DNA from: Porticoccaceae bacterium
GTDB lineage: Bacteria; Pseudomonadota; Gammaproteobacteria; Pseudomonadales; Porticoccaceae
Length of the DNA: 43,316 bases
Direction: 5' to 3'
NCBI GenBank assembly: GCA_028822155.1
Contig: JAPKEJ010000015.1
Location: forward strand, 1-43,316
The first letter of the stretch is position 1. Every line of letters begins with the position of its first letter. Below, one piece after another: positions 20,203 to 30,522 of the stretch. The notes beneath the pieces are model-generated. The model saw nothing but the letters and a program-made list of their open reading frames with translations, was not told where the DNA came from and searched no databases. The position numbers and the translations under genes were made by a program.

Positions 20203-21809
20203 GATTCACCTCCTAGCTTCTGCAAAGGCGACCGCTGATGAAGAGCTAAACGCGCTTCGGCCTGATCGCTAAAAGCGACCCGCTGCACGCCTAAAATCTG
20301 ATAATTCTCATGGCCTTTACCGGCAATTAAGATCACGTCGCCAGGCTCTGCCCCCAGCACCGCTTTATTAATGGCCGCTCGCCGATCTGACTCAATACAA
20401 CACTGCCCTTTAATACCCTTAACAATATGATCGATGATTTGGTCAGGCGATTCAGTTCGAGGATTATCCGAGGTGACGATCACTCGGTCTGCGTATTTGA
20501 AGGCTACGGCGCCCATCTCTGGCCGCTTACCTGTATCACGATCACCACCACAACCAAATACCACCCACAGACTTCCCTCACAGTGCAAACGTAAGGCCTG
20601 CAAGGCCTTTTCGAGAGCATCTGGTGTATGTGCGTAATCGACTATTACGGCGAAATCAGCACTATCACTGACCAACTCCATACGGCCTGGAACCGATTTC
20701 AACTTAGGCACTAAAGTTAAAATCTGCTGGAAATTGGTATGCCCCAGATCACCTTCATGAAGAGCCACCGCACCAATCACGGCGAGCAAATTAGAAAGAT
20801 TAAATTTGCCTAGCAAGGGCGACTTTATTTTTCCTGAACCCCAGGGAGTTTGAATAACTGCATTCAAACCATCAGGGCAAAGATCTATTGATTGGCAGTG
20901 AATATCTGCGGTTATATTTTCAAGGCTGAAACTGAGACTACGTATACTAGGATCAAGATCTGCGAGGATAGTCTTTCCAAGATCATCATCAATGTTTATC
21001 ACAGCATTTTTCAACCCAGGCATCTTAAAGAGAGATGCCTTTGCCGCTGCATAAGAATCAAGATCGCCGTGGTAATCAAGATGGTCTCGACTAAGATTAG
21101 TGAAAATAGCAGTGTCTATTTTTACCGCTGAAATGCGATTTTGCACCAAACTATGAGATGACACTTCGATTGCTACATCGCTACATCCAGTTTTCTCGAG
21201 CTCATCAAGAAGCCTTTGCATTGTGATAGCATCAGGAGTCGTCAGTGGAGCCTTGTCCATGACCCTATTTTCTGCTGGCTCATCATCGCAAATAGCGTCT
21301 GTATCACTGATAAGACCATGGCCGAGAGTCCCAATATAACCACAAGAATTGGTCGTCACCGATCCAGAATGGTTTTCCTTTAATTGTGATAAAAGATCGG
21401 CATACAACTGGCAACAGGTCGTTTTGCCATTAGTACCGGTTACTCCTGCAATACCTAATCGCTCAGAGGGGTCTCCATAAAAACGACTAGCGATAGCGGA
21501 TACATTTTGAGATAGATTCTCAACACCTATAATAGGAATAGCGGCTTTAATAATTTCGATTGTGCCGCCAAGATTTTGCCTGTCTGTCTCTAAAAGCACT
21601 GCAACTGCACCGCGCTTTATTGCCTCTGGCACGAACTTGGTTCCGTCTAACTCAGATCCTTTAAGGGCAATAAATAAGCCACCAGGCATCAGCGCCCTGC
21701 TGTCCAAAGATATCCCTTTTATGACGGTGGAAGTACACTTTTTAGAGAGACTGAGCCCCTCAACCAATTGAGGCAACCTGAGGGCCGAGCGACTAAACAA
21801 GCTCATCAT
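20199..21809 (-). CDS. murE: UDP-N-acetylmuramoyl-tripeptide synthetase MurE (meso-DAP adding)
   Basis: MurE adds the third stem residue. The DNPR motif at residues 448-451 is the established marker for meso-diaminopimelate specificity, so a DAP-type cell wall is expected. The P-loop is GTNGKTT at 125-131, and EVSSHSLVQNR and NLSRDHLDYHG follow. At 536 residues it is about 40 longer than the E. coli enzyme. Part of the excess is an acidic insertion around residues 168-187, between the CGYIGTLGHG strand and the TTPDAIT segment. The start overlaps the ftsI stop by ATGA. Confidence 0.97.
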   Translation of the reverse strand: MMSLFSRSALRLPQLVEGLSLSKKCTSTVIKGISLDSRALMPGGLFIALKGSELDGTKFVPEAIKRGAVAVLLETDRQNLGGTIEIIKAAIPIIGVENLSQNVSAIASRFYGDPSERLGIAGVTGTNGKTTCCQLYADLLSQLKENHSGSVTTNSCGYIGTLGHGLISDTDAICDDEPAENRVMDKAPLTTPDAITMQRLLDELEKTGCSDVAIEVSSHSLVQNRISAVKIDTAIFTNLSRDHLDYHGDLDSYAAAKASLFKMPGLKNAVINIDDDLGKTILADLDPSIRSLSFSLENITADIHCQSIDLCPDGLNAVIQTPWGSGKIKSPLLGKFNLSNLLAVIGAVALHEGDLGHTNFQQILTLVPKLKSVPGRMELVSDSADFAVIVDYAHTPDALEKALQALRLHCEGSLWVVFGCGGDRDTGKRPEMGAVAFKYADRVIVTSDNPRTESPDQIIDHIVKGIKGQCCIESDRRAAINKAVLGAEPGDVILIAGKGHENYQILGVQRVAFSDQAEARLALHQRSPLQKLGGES

Positions 21810-23548
21810 GAGTCTCCCCGCTTAACCCTTGTCGCTGGAATTACTGCTACCGAACGGTTTGTAGGCATTTGGTCTGGCGTAACCTGCAATAATCTCAGAG
21901 CATTTCCCGTCACATCAGAAAATACTGGCGCAGCGACAAGGCCTCCAAAATAGTCACCATCACGAGGCTCATCAATCACCACCACCGTCACTAACCGAGG
22001 GTTTTCAATAGGAGATAAGCCCGCAAAGGCTGACATGTAACGACTTTGATCGTAGCCGCCTCCTGGCTTAACTTTGTGTAACGTGCCCGTTTTACCACCA
22101 ACGGAGTAACCGTCGATCATTGCTCTTTTGCCGGTACCCTTTAAACCACTCGCAGCTCGCAGCATATGGCGCACTTGTTGAGATATTTCTGAGTCGATAA
22201 CGCGAACGCTTTCAGGTTCAGACTCTAAAGCAACCAAAGATACCTCTCGACGAACTCCATCATTCGCCAACACCGCATAAGCTCGAGCTAACTGTAGAGA
22301 GGACACACTTAGACCATAACCAAAAGCAAAGGTAGCCTGCGTAACGGGATCCCATTTCCGGTAGGCTGGCAGCCTGCCAGTTGTCTCGCCAGGAAATCCA
22401 CTACCTACCGCCTCTCCAAACCCAACTCTTTGGAAAAGCTCTCGCGTTGAATCTGGATCTAAGGCCAATGCCACCTTGGTGGTACCTACTTGGCTTGACC
22501 TGGACAACACATCTGCCAATTTCAAGTCACCATAATTGGACGGGTCCACGAAGGTTTTATAGTCGACCTTTAAATATCCAGGGCTGGTACTGATGACGCT
22601 ATCCGCGGAGAACTTACCACTTTCCAAAGCCGCCAAAATAGTAAAGGGCTTAACTGTGGAACCAGGCTCCATGATATCCGTCATGGCTCGATTGCGAGTC
22701 GAGTCGGATTTTAAATGAGAGCGGTCATTCGGGTTGAATGACGGTTGATTTACCATTGCCAAGACTTCACCGGTAATAACATCAAGCACTACCACCGAGC
22801 CAGACTTAGCGTGATGCTTTTGCACTGCCGCCTTTAATGCACGGTAGGCTGCATACTGGACTCTTAGATCAATACTAAGACGTAAATTCTCCCCTGAGCG
22901 AGCAGGCTTGATCAGTGAGATATCATTGATCACCCGGCCGGCACGATCCTTGACCACCTTCTTGGATCCAGACTCACCCGTTAGCCAAGTATCATAAGCA
23001 AGCTCCATACCCTCTTGCCCGCTATCATTAATATCAGTGAAACCGACCAATTGAGCGGTAACCTCACCGGCAGGATAGAATCGCTTATATTCTCTGCGCC
23101 CTGAGACACCAGGAATACCTAGATCTAAAATAGTCGCGGCCTGCTCGGTCGGTAGCTGGCGCGCTAAATACATAAATGACTTATTGCGATATCGCTTCAA
23201 TCGAGCCCGGAGTTGCACCGATGACGTATTCATTGCCTTAGACAGTCGATCAAGGTCATGATCACGGATCTGTTGAGGATTGGCGATTATTGCTGTGACT
23301 GGCGTACTAATGGCTAGAGGCTCGCCATTTCTATCTGTGATAAGACCGCGATATGCTGGAACAACAACTTGTCGAATGGACCGATTGTCACCCTGAGCTT
23401 GGAGAAAATCGACGCCTCGCTCTTCATTTGGAATAATTTGTAATTGGGCCACCTTAGTCAAAAGTACCAGAGGCAGAGAGACCAGAGAGAGCATTACTAA
23501 ATAGTAACGCCACCGTGGTATGACTGCATGCACCGATTTCTTGGCCAC
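21806..23548 (-). CDS. ftsI: Septal peptidoglycan transpeptidase FtsI (PBP3)
   Basis: FtsI is the class B penicillin-binding protein that crosslinks septal peptidoglycan in complex with FtsW. The 580 residues comprise a cytoplasmic tail, one membrane helix (about 14-32), a pedestal domain and the transpeptidase domain. The catalytic serine is Ser297 in STVK. The third motif is KTGT in VGGKTGTLHK. The second motif reads Ser351-Ser352-Gln353 where most members have SxN; the codon is CAA, clearly glutamine. The gene lies 57 bases after ftsL and is coupled to murE. Confidence 0.97.
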   Translation of the reverse strand: MAKKSVHAVIPRWRYYLVMLSLVSLPLVLLTKVAQLQIIPNEERGVDFLQAQGDNRSIRQVVVPAYRGLITDRNGEPLAISTPVTAIIANPQQIRDHDLDRLSKAMNTSSVQLRARLKRYRNKSFMYLARQLPTEQAATILDLGIPGVSGRREYKRFYPAGEVTAQLVGFTDINDSGQEGMELAYDTWLTGESGSKKVVKDRAGRVINDISLIKPARSGENLRLSIDLRVQYAAYRALKAAVQKHHAKSGSVVVLDVITGEVLAMVNQPSFNPNDRSHLKSDSTRNRAMTDIMEPGSTVKPFTILAALESGKFSADSVISTSPGYLKVDYKTFVDPSNYGDLKLADVLSRSSQVGTTKVALALDPDSTRELFQRVGFGEAVGSGFPGETTGRLPAYRKWDPVTQATFAFGYGLSVSSLQLARAYAVLANDGVRREVSLVALESEPESVRVIDSEISQQVRHMLRAASGLKGTGKRAMIDGYSVGGKTGTLHKVKPGGGYDQSRYMSAFAGLSPIENPRLVTVVVIDEPRDGDYFGGLVAAPVFSDVTGNALRLLQVTPDQMPTNRSVAVIPATRVKRGDS

Positions 23549-23605
23549 TTTTTTACTCTACCCTTCTATTAAAACTAAGACTTAATGTTTATCTAACCGC
23601 ACCTA

Positions 23606-23902
23606 TTAAGGTGCGCGAACAATCACAATCTCTTCAGGCTTAGGACTGCGCATATTAAGTTCAGCAACTGCCGACGTCTCAATGCGCTGCAGCGAGCCCC
23701 AAGCACTTTGCTCGAGTAAATACTTGCCGTAATCCACTTGCATCTGATTCGCATCTCTCTCCATCACCATTAGCTGCCCATACTTTTCACGACACAGGTG
23801 GCTTACATAGGCCACTGACAATCCACTAACAACAACTACTACCCAAAGAACTGCTATCTTTAATGAGTGCGGAAATGCCGACATCGCCGCAACAGCCTTC
23901 AC
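23606..23902 (-). CDS. ftsL: Cell division protein FtsL
   Basis: FtsL is a small bitopic protein that forms the FtsQLB complex and activates FtsWI. The 98-residue frame has a short cytoplasmic tail, one membrane helix (about 13-33) and a periplasmic coiled coil, ending with MRSPKPEEIVIV. The first start is GTG at 23902, overlapping the end of rsmH by a few bases but without a clear ribosome site. An ATG six codons in (23884) has GAAGG about ten bases upstream and may be used instead. Family conservation is low; position between rsmH and ftsI decides the call. Confidence 0.92.
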   Translation of the reverse strand: MKAVAAMSAFPHSLKIAVLWVVVVVSGLSVAYVSHLCREKYGQLMVMERDANQMQVDYGKYLLEQSAWGSLQRIETSAVAELNMRSPKPEEIVIVRAP

Positions 23903-23903
23903 C

Positions 23904-24833
23904 TCAAGCTACTCGCTCAGCAATCCGCATTACCGCACTGCGGGACCTAACATTTTCATCAACCTCAGAACGCTGAGGCTTAATAGCCTTACCTACTTTC
24001 TTTAGCTTTACACCGCGCTCAACATCCCTTATCGGCAGGTTTTTCGGCAATTTAATGCCACGCTCTTGATCACGAATAAATCGCTTAACGCGACGGTCTT
24101 CTAGAGAATGAAAACTAATCACCACCAAGCGACCGCCCACTTTTAGCGCATCGATAATTTGGTCAAGTAGCGATTCTAGGTCTTCGAGTTCTCTGTTAAT
24201 AAAAATTCTGATCGCCTGAAACGCTTTGGTCGCTGGATGTCTGCCTCGCTCCCAAGCAGGATGAGCGGCGGCTAAGATTCCAGCCAGTTGGACAGTGCGG
24301 GTAATTGGTGTCTTCTCTCGTTCGCGAACCACCGCGCTTGCCATCCGGCGAGCAAACCTCTCCTCGCCATAGTCTTTGATCACCTGGGCAATATCTTTCT
24401 CGTCGGCCGAAGCAATCCACTCAGCTGCCGACAAACCTCGAGTTGTATCCATTCTCATATCTAAGGGACCATCTCGCATAAAACTGAATCCTCGCTCGGC
24501 CTCATCTAATTGCGGTGACGAGACGCCAAGGTCAAGTAATACACCCGACAACTCACCCACCTTGCCTTCAGCACTCAAGACAGTGGTTAAATCAGCAAAA
24601 CTGCCATGAACAAACTTTAAACGCCCATCTTCCTGAAATCGCGCCCGCCCTTCAGAAATAGCCCGCGGATCCTTATCAATGGCCCAGACGACGGCATTCT
24701 CAGATAGACAAGAAAGCAATTCAGCTGTATGTCCGCCACGCCCAAATGTGCCGTCAATATAGAAACCGCTAGCATCGATCATCAAAGCCTCAACGGCTTC
24801 TTTTAATAAAACAGTCCTGTGCTCAGCCACCAT
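23904..24833 (-). CDS. rsmH: 16S rRNA (cytosine(1402)-N(4))-methyltransferase RsmH
   Basis: RsmH (MraW) methylates N4 of C1402 in the ribosomal P site using S-adenosylmethionine. The 309-residue protein starts MVAEHRTVLLKEAVEAL. It shows the SAM-binding YIDGTFGRGGHT motif, LLDLGVSSPQLDEAERGFSF, and VISFHSLEDRRVKRF near the C-terminus. It is the second dcw gene, 12 bases after mraZ. Confidence 0.98.
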   Translation of the reverse strand: MVAEHRTVLLKEAVEALMIDASGFYIDGTFGRGGHTAELLSCLSENAVVWAIDKDPRAISEGRARFQEDGRLKFVHGSFADLTTVLSAEGKVGELSGVLLDLGVSSPQLDEAERGFSFMRDGPLDMRMDTTRGLSAAEWIASADEKDIAQVIKDYGEERFARRMASAVVREREKTPITRTVQLAGILAAAHPAWERGRHPATKAFQAIRIFINRELEDLESLLDQIIDALKVGGRLVVISFHSLEDRRVKRFIRDQERGIKLPKNLPIRDVERGVKLKKVGKAIKPQRSEVDENVRSRSAVMRIAERVA

Positions 24834-24845
24834 GGACGGAATTCC

Positions 24846-25313
24846 TTACCAAGATAGATTTCTAAGGGCGTCAGACATATTGTCCCTATCAAGCAACATG
24901 CCTCGATAGTTTTCCTGAGACTTCTCGCGCTCAGCATTCCAATTATCTTCAGACCATATTTCTAGTCGCTGTGTACGACCCACTAAAATGATTTTTTTCT
25001 CAAGCTCTGCATATTCGCGCAGCTCTGACGGGATCAAAATTCGGCCACTTCCATCCAACTGCAAATCTTTGGCCTGACCAACAACAAAACGACTTAGCAT
25101 CTCACCAAGGTCATCTAGCGCCGGCAAAGCTGCGACTTTTTCTTCGAATTTTTTCCACTCAGGTAGGGGTGATAAGGTCAAACAGGTAGATTTCATGTCG
25201 ATGGTGATAACGAGATCTCCAGCGCACATATTTGCGAGCACGCCTCGGTAGCGAGTCGGAATTGCCATCCGACCCTTCGTATCCATATTAATTGGATCAC
25301 TACCTCTAAACAC
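24846..25313 (-). CDS. mraZ: Transcriptional regulator MraZ
   Basis: MraZ is the AbrB-like DNA-binding protein that represses its own dcw promoter in E. coli. The chosen GTG start at 25313 gives MFRGSDPINMDTKGRMAIP, the standard family N-terminus, with GAGGTG about nine bases upstream, for 155 residues. Another GTG four codons upstream (25325) is possible. Two swapped-hairpin repeats are visible: DTKGRMAIPTRYR and DGSGRILIPSELR. Repeats resembling MraZ boxes lie between its promoter and start codon. Confidence 0.96.
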   Translation of the reverse strand: MFRGSDPINMDTKGRMAIPTRYRGVLANMCAGDLVITIDMKSTCLTLSPLPEWKKFEEKVAALPALDDLGEMLSRFVVGQAKDLQLDGSGRILIPSELREYAELEKKIILVGRTQRLEIWSEDNWNAEREKSQENYRGMLLDRDNMSDALRNLSW

Positions 25314-25340
25314 TTTTACCCGCACCTCGCCACAAAATGA

Positions 25341-25370
25341 CTTTTATTACCCACTTTTTACCACTTTTAG
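25341..25370 (-). promoter_or_regulatory. MraZ-box-like direct repeats in the mraZ leader
   Basis: On the minus strand, AAAAGTGGT and AAAAGTGGG occur ten bases apart (arms at 25361-25369 and 25351-25359). A weaker AAAAGTCA follows ten to eleven bases further on, and GGGTAAAAGTG at the start codon itself is a fourth partial copy. Ten-bp-spaced GTGG(G) repeats are the known MraZ binding pattern, so this is the probable autoregulatory site. It lies downstream of the -10 element. Confidence 0.7.
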
Positions 25371-25380
25371 CCATATACGA

Positions 25381-25409
25381 ACATTAGGCATAGCTGGCGG
25401 TGATGTCAA
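25381..25409 (-). promoter_or_regulatory. Sigma-70 promoter of the dcw cluster
   Basis: A perfect -35 box TTGACA (complement of 25404-25409) is followed after exactly 17 bases by TAATGT (25381-25386), a partial -10. It lies about 70 bases upstream of the mraZ start, with the MraZ-like repeats between. This is the best promoter candidate for the long mraZ-lpxC transcript. Confidence 0.65.
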
Positions 25410-25654
25410 GGAGTGTTTAAGGGTAAAAACTTAATAAAATCAGTAGGTTCCGCTAATATTAGACAATTTTAATTTAGCCTTACCTAGGGTGGAAATAATT
25501 AGCGCTATAAAACAGACCAGTAAGACTACAACTTAAAGTAACTTCTAGATGTATTAGTTTTAAGAACAGTTAAGCCTAGTAGATTTATTTTTTTATAACT
25601 AAAAAGAATAAAAATTTGAGTTAAAGCCTGCAAAATCACATATTTACATGTACA
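25410..25654. other. AT-rich intergenic region without a recognised gene
   Basis: This 245-base stretch separates the dcw promoter from the rnpB terminator. It is strongly AT-rich with short T and A tracts. I see no credible reading frame, tRNA or structured RNA. The A/T tracts may act as UP-element-like or curved DNA upstream of the dcw promoter. Confidence 0.4.
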
Positions 25655-25690
25655 ACAAAAAGGCCGGCAAAAAATTACCGGCCTTTTTGT
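25655..25690 (-). terminator. Rho-independent terminator of rnpB
   Basis: A perfect 12-bp stem (CAAAAAGGCCGG / CCGGCCTTTTTG) encloses a ten-base loop, with T tracts on both strands. It lies about 20 bases past the rnpB 3' end. The symmetric A and T flanks let it work in both directions. Confidence 0.92.
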
Positions 25691-25707
25691 TCTTAAACAT
25701 ACTAAAT

Positions 25708-26089
<382 letters not shown>

Positions 26090-26096
26090 GGGGCGA

Positions 26097-26123
26097 AGAA
26101 TAGCACAATCTCAGCCTTTCCAA
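26097..26123 (-). promoter_or_regulatory. Probable rnpB promoter
   Basis: TATTCT (complement of 26097-26102) lies seven bases before the predicted rnpB 5' end. TTGGAA (26118-26123) lies 15 bases further upstream. Both are four-of-six matches to sigma-70 boxes with a slightly short spacer. Placement relative to helix P1 makes this the likely promoter. Confidence 0.55.
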
Positions 26124-26138
26124 GTGATTTAAATCACT
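26123..26138. promoter_or_regulatory. Perfect 16-bp palindrome resembling a CRP/FNR-family site
   Basis: AGTGATTTAAATCACT is a perfect palindrome. It fits the CRP/Vfr form (TGTGA-N6-TCACA) at four of five bases per half and the FNR/Anr form (TTGAT-N4-ATCAA) at four of five per half. It abuts the -35 of rnpB and is centred about 41.5 bases from the predicted RNA 5' end, the classic activator position. No regulator gene is in the window. Confidence 0.45.
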
Positions 26139-26176
26139 ATGGAAGTACTAAAATAATGTAACTTTTTGTACCGAGG

Positions 26177-26437
26177 CTACTTCAGTAAAGGATGGTCAGG
26201 CGGCAGTTGGCGGGATATCCATAATGCCAGTTTATGGCGCATATTAGGGTCGCTAATCTGATCTTTAGCAAGCGGCTGAATTAATTTATCTTCGGTAAGG
26301 ACCCGATAAATAAATTCCACCTTCAACTTAAGGGAGTCTTGACTCTCAATCTCACCATAGGCTCTTTTTTTGGCATAAACAGCCCCTATTTGAAGAGCCT
26401 TTTTGACTAATTCTGCTTCGTTTTGAAGTTTGTTCAT
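26177..26437 (-). CDS. Small DUF5062-like protein of unknown function
   Basis: This 86-residue, probably cytosolic protein begins MNKLQNEAELVKKALQIG and ends in LWISRQLPPDHPLLK. It has no signal, membrane helix or cysteine pattern, is rich in charged residues and looks largely helical. From memory it resembles the small gammaproteobacterial DUF5062 family, whose function I do not know. AGGAT directly precedes the ATG, an unusually close ribosome site. It lies between purL and rnpB, all on the minus strand, 53 bases after purL's start region is passed, and has its own short upstream gap. Confidence 0.65.
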   Translation of the reverse strand: MNKLQNEAELVKKALQIGAVYAKKRAYGEIESQDSLKLKVEFIYRVLTEDKLIQPLAKDQISDPNMRHKLALWISRQLPPDHPLLK

Positions 26438-26490
26438 ATCCTGATATCCCTATACCGGTATCTGGTTGCCAACTATCTTACACTACATAC

Positions 26491-29400
26491 TTAATCGACA
26501 AATGTTCGCGCATTCCTAAAGAGACGCATCCAGCCACTATCTTCGCCCCACTCTGGCGGATGCCAAGAATTAAGCACCGTTCGGAACACTCTTTCAGGGT
26601 GGGGCATTAACAGAGTTACGCGACCATCCCTTGACGTTACCCCTGTAATTCCGTTAGGAGATCCATTAGGATTCGCTGGATATCGAGCAGCCACTTCTAG
26701 GGTGTTTTCTAAAAAACGCATGGCGATTTGATCGCTACCCTGAAGCTTTGTAAGGGCATTGCTTGATGAGAATTCAGCTCGCCCTTCGCCATGAGACACA
26801 GCAATCGGCAATACTGACCCGGCCATATCGCGAAGCAATATCGACGGTGATTTCTCCACCCGCACTAGGGACAAACGTGCTTCAAATTGTTCTGACTGGT
26901 TACGTACAAATCGAGGCCAAAGTTCTGCGCCGGGAACCAAAGATTTCAAATTACTCAACATTTGACAACCATTGCAGACACCCAAGCTAAAGGTATTAGA
27001 ACGTTGGAAAAACCCCTGAAATTGATCCCGTAGCTGACTATTAAATAATACAGTCTTGGCCCAACCTTCACCCGCACCAAGCACATCACCATAGGAGAAA
27101 CCTCCACAAGCAACCATGCCGCTAAATTCATCAAGCGACGCCCGGCCAGCTAATAAATCACTCATATGGACATCTACAGCAGCAAAACCTGCGCGATCGA
27201 ATGCCGCTGCCATTTCCATTTGACTATTAACTCCCTGCTCTCGCACGATAGCAATAGAGGGCTTTACGCCTTTAAGGATATAAGGCGCAGAGATATCATC
27301 GCTTGGATCAAAACTGAGGTTAGCAGAAAGGCCTGGGTCAGGCGCGGAGACTCTAGCAAACTCTTGCTCGGCACATTCCGCGTTGTCCCGCAAGACTGCA
27401 ACCCGGTGTGAAGTCTCACTCCAGGCAGCCTGTAATACCGTGCGCTTATCACTGAAGAAGGTTTTATCTTTGTAGTTAAATTCAATAGTGTCCTTGCTGT
27501 TTAGCCGACCGACCTTATGCACAGGAACCCCAGCGCCAGCGAACTTCTCAATGAACCTATCACTCAATTCAGACTTTACTTGAATGACCGCGCCCAGTTC
27601 TTCACTAAACAAAGCCCCATTAAGGTTAGCGTCTAAATCCAGCATGTCATCATTAATAACAGCTGTGATGCCGACATGACCAGCAAAACTCATTTCGGCC
27701 AAAGTTGTCACCAAACCACCATCAGATCGGTCGTGGTAGGCAAGTATATCGCCCTGCTCTATCGAATCCTGCATAACATTAAAGAAACCTAACAGCGCAT
27801 CAGGATCATCGACATCAGGCACCGAGCTACCAAACTCAGAGTACACCTGTGCCAGTATCGAGCCTCCTAAACGATTAGCCATTTTACCCAAATCTACCAA
27901 TAACAACTGAGTATCACCACAGTCAGTCTTTAATTGGGGTGTTAGCGTTTTTCGTACATCTAATACGGGAGAAAAACCGGTGATAATCAATGACAGTGGC
28001 GAGGTAACAGATTTATCTTCATCACCCACTTGCCACGCGGTGCGCATAGACATTGAATCTTTACCCACGGGGATGGTAAGACCTAATTTGGGGCAGAGGT
28101 CCATGCCAACCGACTCAACAGTCCGGAATAATTTTTCATCCTCTCCTGGGGACCCTGCAGCACACATCCAGTTTGCTGACAGTTTTATATCTTTTATATC
28201 ACCAATACGGGCAGCGCATATGTTGGTCAACGCCTCACCAATGGCCATACGCCCCGAAGCGGGACCGCTAACTAATGCTAGGGGCGTTCGCTCGCCCATA
28301 GCCATAGCTTCTCCGGCATTACTATCATAGGTTAGAGTGGTCACAGCACAGTCGGCAACAGGTACTTGCCAAGGACCAACCATCTGGTCTCTTGCCACCA
28401 TGCCAGTCACTGTTCTATCACCAATGGTGATTAAAAAGCTTTTACTGGCAACTGCTGGATGGCGTAAGACACGAAATATCGCCTCACCAACATCAATTCC
28501 TTCGGCGGTAAAATCATCACCAGCTTGATCCAGTTTCACAGCGCTACGATGCATTTTTGGGGTCTTTCCAAATAGGACAGACATCGGCAGGTCCACAGGT
28601 TTATCACCAAAATGTTGGTCAACTACCGTGATGCTTTTATCTTCTGTTGCCTCGCCAACTACCGCGAACGGACATCTCTCTCGCTCACAAATGGCAACGA
28701 ATCTCGCTAAGTCATCAGGCGTTACTGCCAAAACATAACGCTCCTGAGCTTCGTTACACCATATTTCAACCGGCGACATACCAGGCTCATCATTAGGCAC
28801 GGCTCTCAAGTTAAAGCGCCCGCCAGTGCCGCCATCTTTAACTAATTCTGGCAGCGCATTGGATAAACCACCAGCACCCACATCGTGGATAAAGGCGATA
28901 GGGTTACTATCCCCCAACTGCCAACATGAGTCGATTACTTCTTGGCAACGTCGTTCAATTTCTGGGTTTTGCCTCTGTACTGAGGCAAAGTCTAAATCTG
29001 CTGAGCTACTGCCCGTGGTCATGGACGATGCCGCACCACCACCCAACCCAATTAACATTGCGGGGCCACCTAATACGACTAATTGCGCGCCAGGTTCAAA
29101 CTCTGGTTTATCAACATGATCTTCTCGAATGTTGCCATAACCGCCTGCGATCATGATTGGCTTATGATAACCACGGCGCTCGCCCGCAAAGTCCACCTCA
29201 AAGGTTCTAAAATAGCCACATATGTTCGGACGTCCGAACTCATTATTAAAAGCGGCTCCCCCGATAGGGCCTTCTGTCATAATGTCTAAAGCGGAAACGA
29301 TTCTATCGGGCTTGCCGTAGTCCGTCTCCCAAGGCTGAATGTAATTTGGAATTTGCAAATTGGACACACTAAAGCCAACCAGCCCGACCTTTGGCTTTGA

Positions 29401-30375
29401 ACCCCGTCCCACAGCGCCTTCATCACGAATCTCACCACCAGACCCTGTTCCAGCACCAGAATAAGGAGATATTGCTGTAGGATGATTGTGTGTTTCGACT
29501 TTGAGCAACATGTGAACAGGCTCTTGACTGTAACCATACTGCTTGGTCACTGGATCAGGATAAAAACGTCCACCTTGACCGTTAGCAATCACAGCCGCAT
29601 TGTCAGAATACGCAGATAAAACATTGTCTCCACTAACGGCATTAGTGTTGCGAATCATGTCGAACAACGTGTTCTCCTGATCAACGTCATCGATCGTCCA
29701 ACTCGCATTGAAAATCTTATGCCGGCAATGCTCTGAATTCGCCTGGGCAAACATCATTAATTCTGCATCAGAAGGATTGCGGTCCAAGTCGCGAAAACTT
29801 GCCACCAAGTAATCTACTTCATCATCGGCTAGAGCCAGGCCTAAACTCACATTGGCCAATCGAAGGGTTTCGGCACCACCACCTAAAACGTCAACCACCT
29901 TAACTGGAGCCGGCTGCTCGTGAGAAAATAAAGATTCAGATTGAGAAAAATCAGTCAGGACAGCTTCCACCATGCGATCACTGAGTAATTCTCCCAAAAC
30001 CACTAACTGTTTATCGGAGAAAGGCGCGTCAGCTTGAAGATAATAAGCAATTCCACGCTCTACCCTCAGCACATGTTTTAAGCCGCAGTTATGAACGATG
30101 TCAGTCGCTTTACTAGACCATGGCGATATAGTGCCTGGACGGGGAACAACCAATAACAGCACCCCACCTTTGTCAACATCCTGCTCTTTGGGACCATACT
30201 GAAGCAGGGCCTCCAAAGTACTAGACTCATCCGCGGTCAACGTTTCACTCAGATCGGCAATATGAATATATTCGGCGCTTACCGACGTGACTAAAGGTAC
30301 TACAGCCTGCAGTTTAGACAGTAATTTTTGACGCCGAAACGCAGAGAGAGAAGATGCGCCAGAAAGAATCATCAT
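26491..30375 (-). CDS. purL: Phosphoribosylformylglycinamidine synthase (single-chain PurL)
   Basis: PurL makes FGAM from FGAR, glutamine and ATP in purine synthesis. It is the large single-chain form: an N-terminal PurS-like domain, a linker, two AIRS-type synthetase halves ([32 protein letters not shown] in parts; later [13 protein letters not shown]) and a C-terminal class I glutaminase. The nucleophile lies in [10 protein letters not shown] and the His/Glu pair in PHPERVF. I start it at the ATG at 30375, giving [19 protein letters not shown] and 1294 residues, matching E. coli (1295). The frame is open to a TTG at 30399. It is divergent from mltF. Confidence 0.97.
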   Translation of the reverse strand: MMILSGASSLSAFRRQKLLSKLQAVVPLVTSVSAEYIHIADLSETLTADESSTLEALLQYGPKEQDVDKGGVLLLVVPRPGTISPWSSKATDIVHNCGLKHVLRVERGIAYYLQADAPFSDKQLVVLGELLSDRMVEAVLTDFSQSESLFSHEQPAPVKVVDVLGGGAETLRLANVSLGLALADDEVDYLVASFRDLDRNPSDAELMMFAQANSEHCRHKIFNASWTIDDVDQENTLFDMIRNTNAVSGDNVLSAYSDNAAVIANGQGGRFYPDPVTKQYGYSQEPVHMLLKVETHNHPTAISPYSGAGTGSGGEIRDEGAVGRGSKPKVGLVGFSVSNLQIPNYIQPWETDYGKPDRIVSALDIMTEGPIGGAAFNNEFGRPNICGYFRTFEVDFAGERRGYHKPIMIAGGYGNIREDHVDKPEFEPGAQLVVLGGPAMLIGLGGGAASSMTTGSSSADLDFASVQRQNPEIERRCQEVIDSCWQLGDSNPIAFIHDVGAGGLSNALPELVKDGGTGGRFNLRAVPNDEPGMSPVEIWCNEAQERYVLAVTPDDLARFVAICERERCPFAVVGEATEDKSITVVDQHFGDKPVDLPMSVLFGKTPKMHRSAVKLDQAGDDFTAEGIDVGEAIFRVLRHPAVASKSFLITIGDRTVTGMVARDQMVGPWQVPVADCAVTTLTYDSNAGEAMAMGERTPLALVSGPASGRMAIGEALTNICAARIGDIKDIKLSANWMCAAGSPGEDEKLFRTVESVGMDLCPKLGLTIPVGKDSMSMRTAWQVGDEDKSVTSPLSLIITGFSPVLDVRKTLTPQLKTDCGDTQLLLVDLGKMANRLGGSILAQVYSEFGSSVPDVDDPDALLGFFNVMQDSIEQGDILAYHDRSDGGLVTTLAEMSFAGHVGITAVINDDMLDLDANLNGALFSEELGAVIQVKSELSDRFIEKFAGAGVPVHKVGRLNSKDTIEFNYKDKTFFSDKRTVLQAAWSETSHRVAVLRDNAECAEQEFARVSAPDPGLSANLSFDPSDDISAPYILKGVKPSIAIVREQGVNSQMEMAAAFDRAGFAAVDVHMSDLLAGRASLDEFSGMVACGGFSYGDVLGAGEGWAKTVLFNSQLRDQFQGFFQRSNTFSLGVCNGCQMLSNLKSLVPGAELWPRFVRNQSEQFEARLSLVRVEKSPSILLRDMAGSVLPIAVSHGEGRAEFSSSNALTKLQGSDQIAMRFLENTLEVAARYPANPNGSPNGITGVTSRDGRVTLLMPHPERVFRTVLNSWHPPEWGEDSGWMRLFRNARTFVD

Positions 30376-30414
30376 TAATTTGGATCTCGACATAATCAAG
30401 GTTGGAGAGATCGC

Positions 30415-30444
30415 ATTCTAACGGAAAAACGCAGCTTTTGGCAG
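30415..30444 (-). promoter_or_regulatory. Candidate purL promoter
   Basis: On the minus strand TAGAAT (complement of 30415-30420), a five-of-six -10 match, is preceded by CTGCCA at an 18-base spacing. It would give a leader of about 33 bases to the ATG at 30375. I did not find a convincing PurR palindrome here. Confidence 0.4.
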
Positions 30445-30522
30445 ATTGAATTTGTCAAATAATGTACAATAATGTTCCATCATTTGTTATTCCTATAACA
30501 ACATCATCTAAACCCTTGGGGC

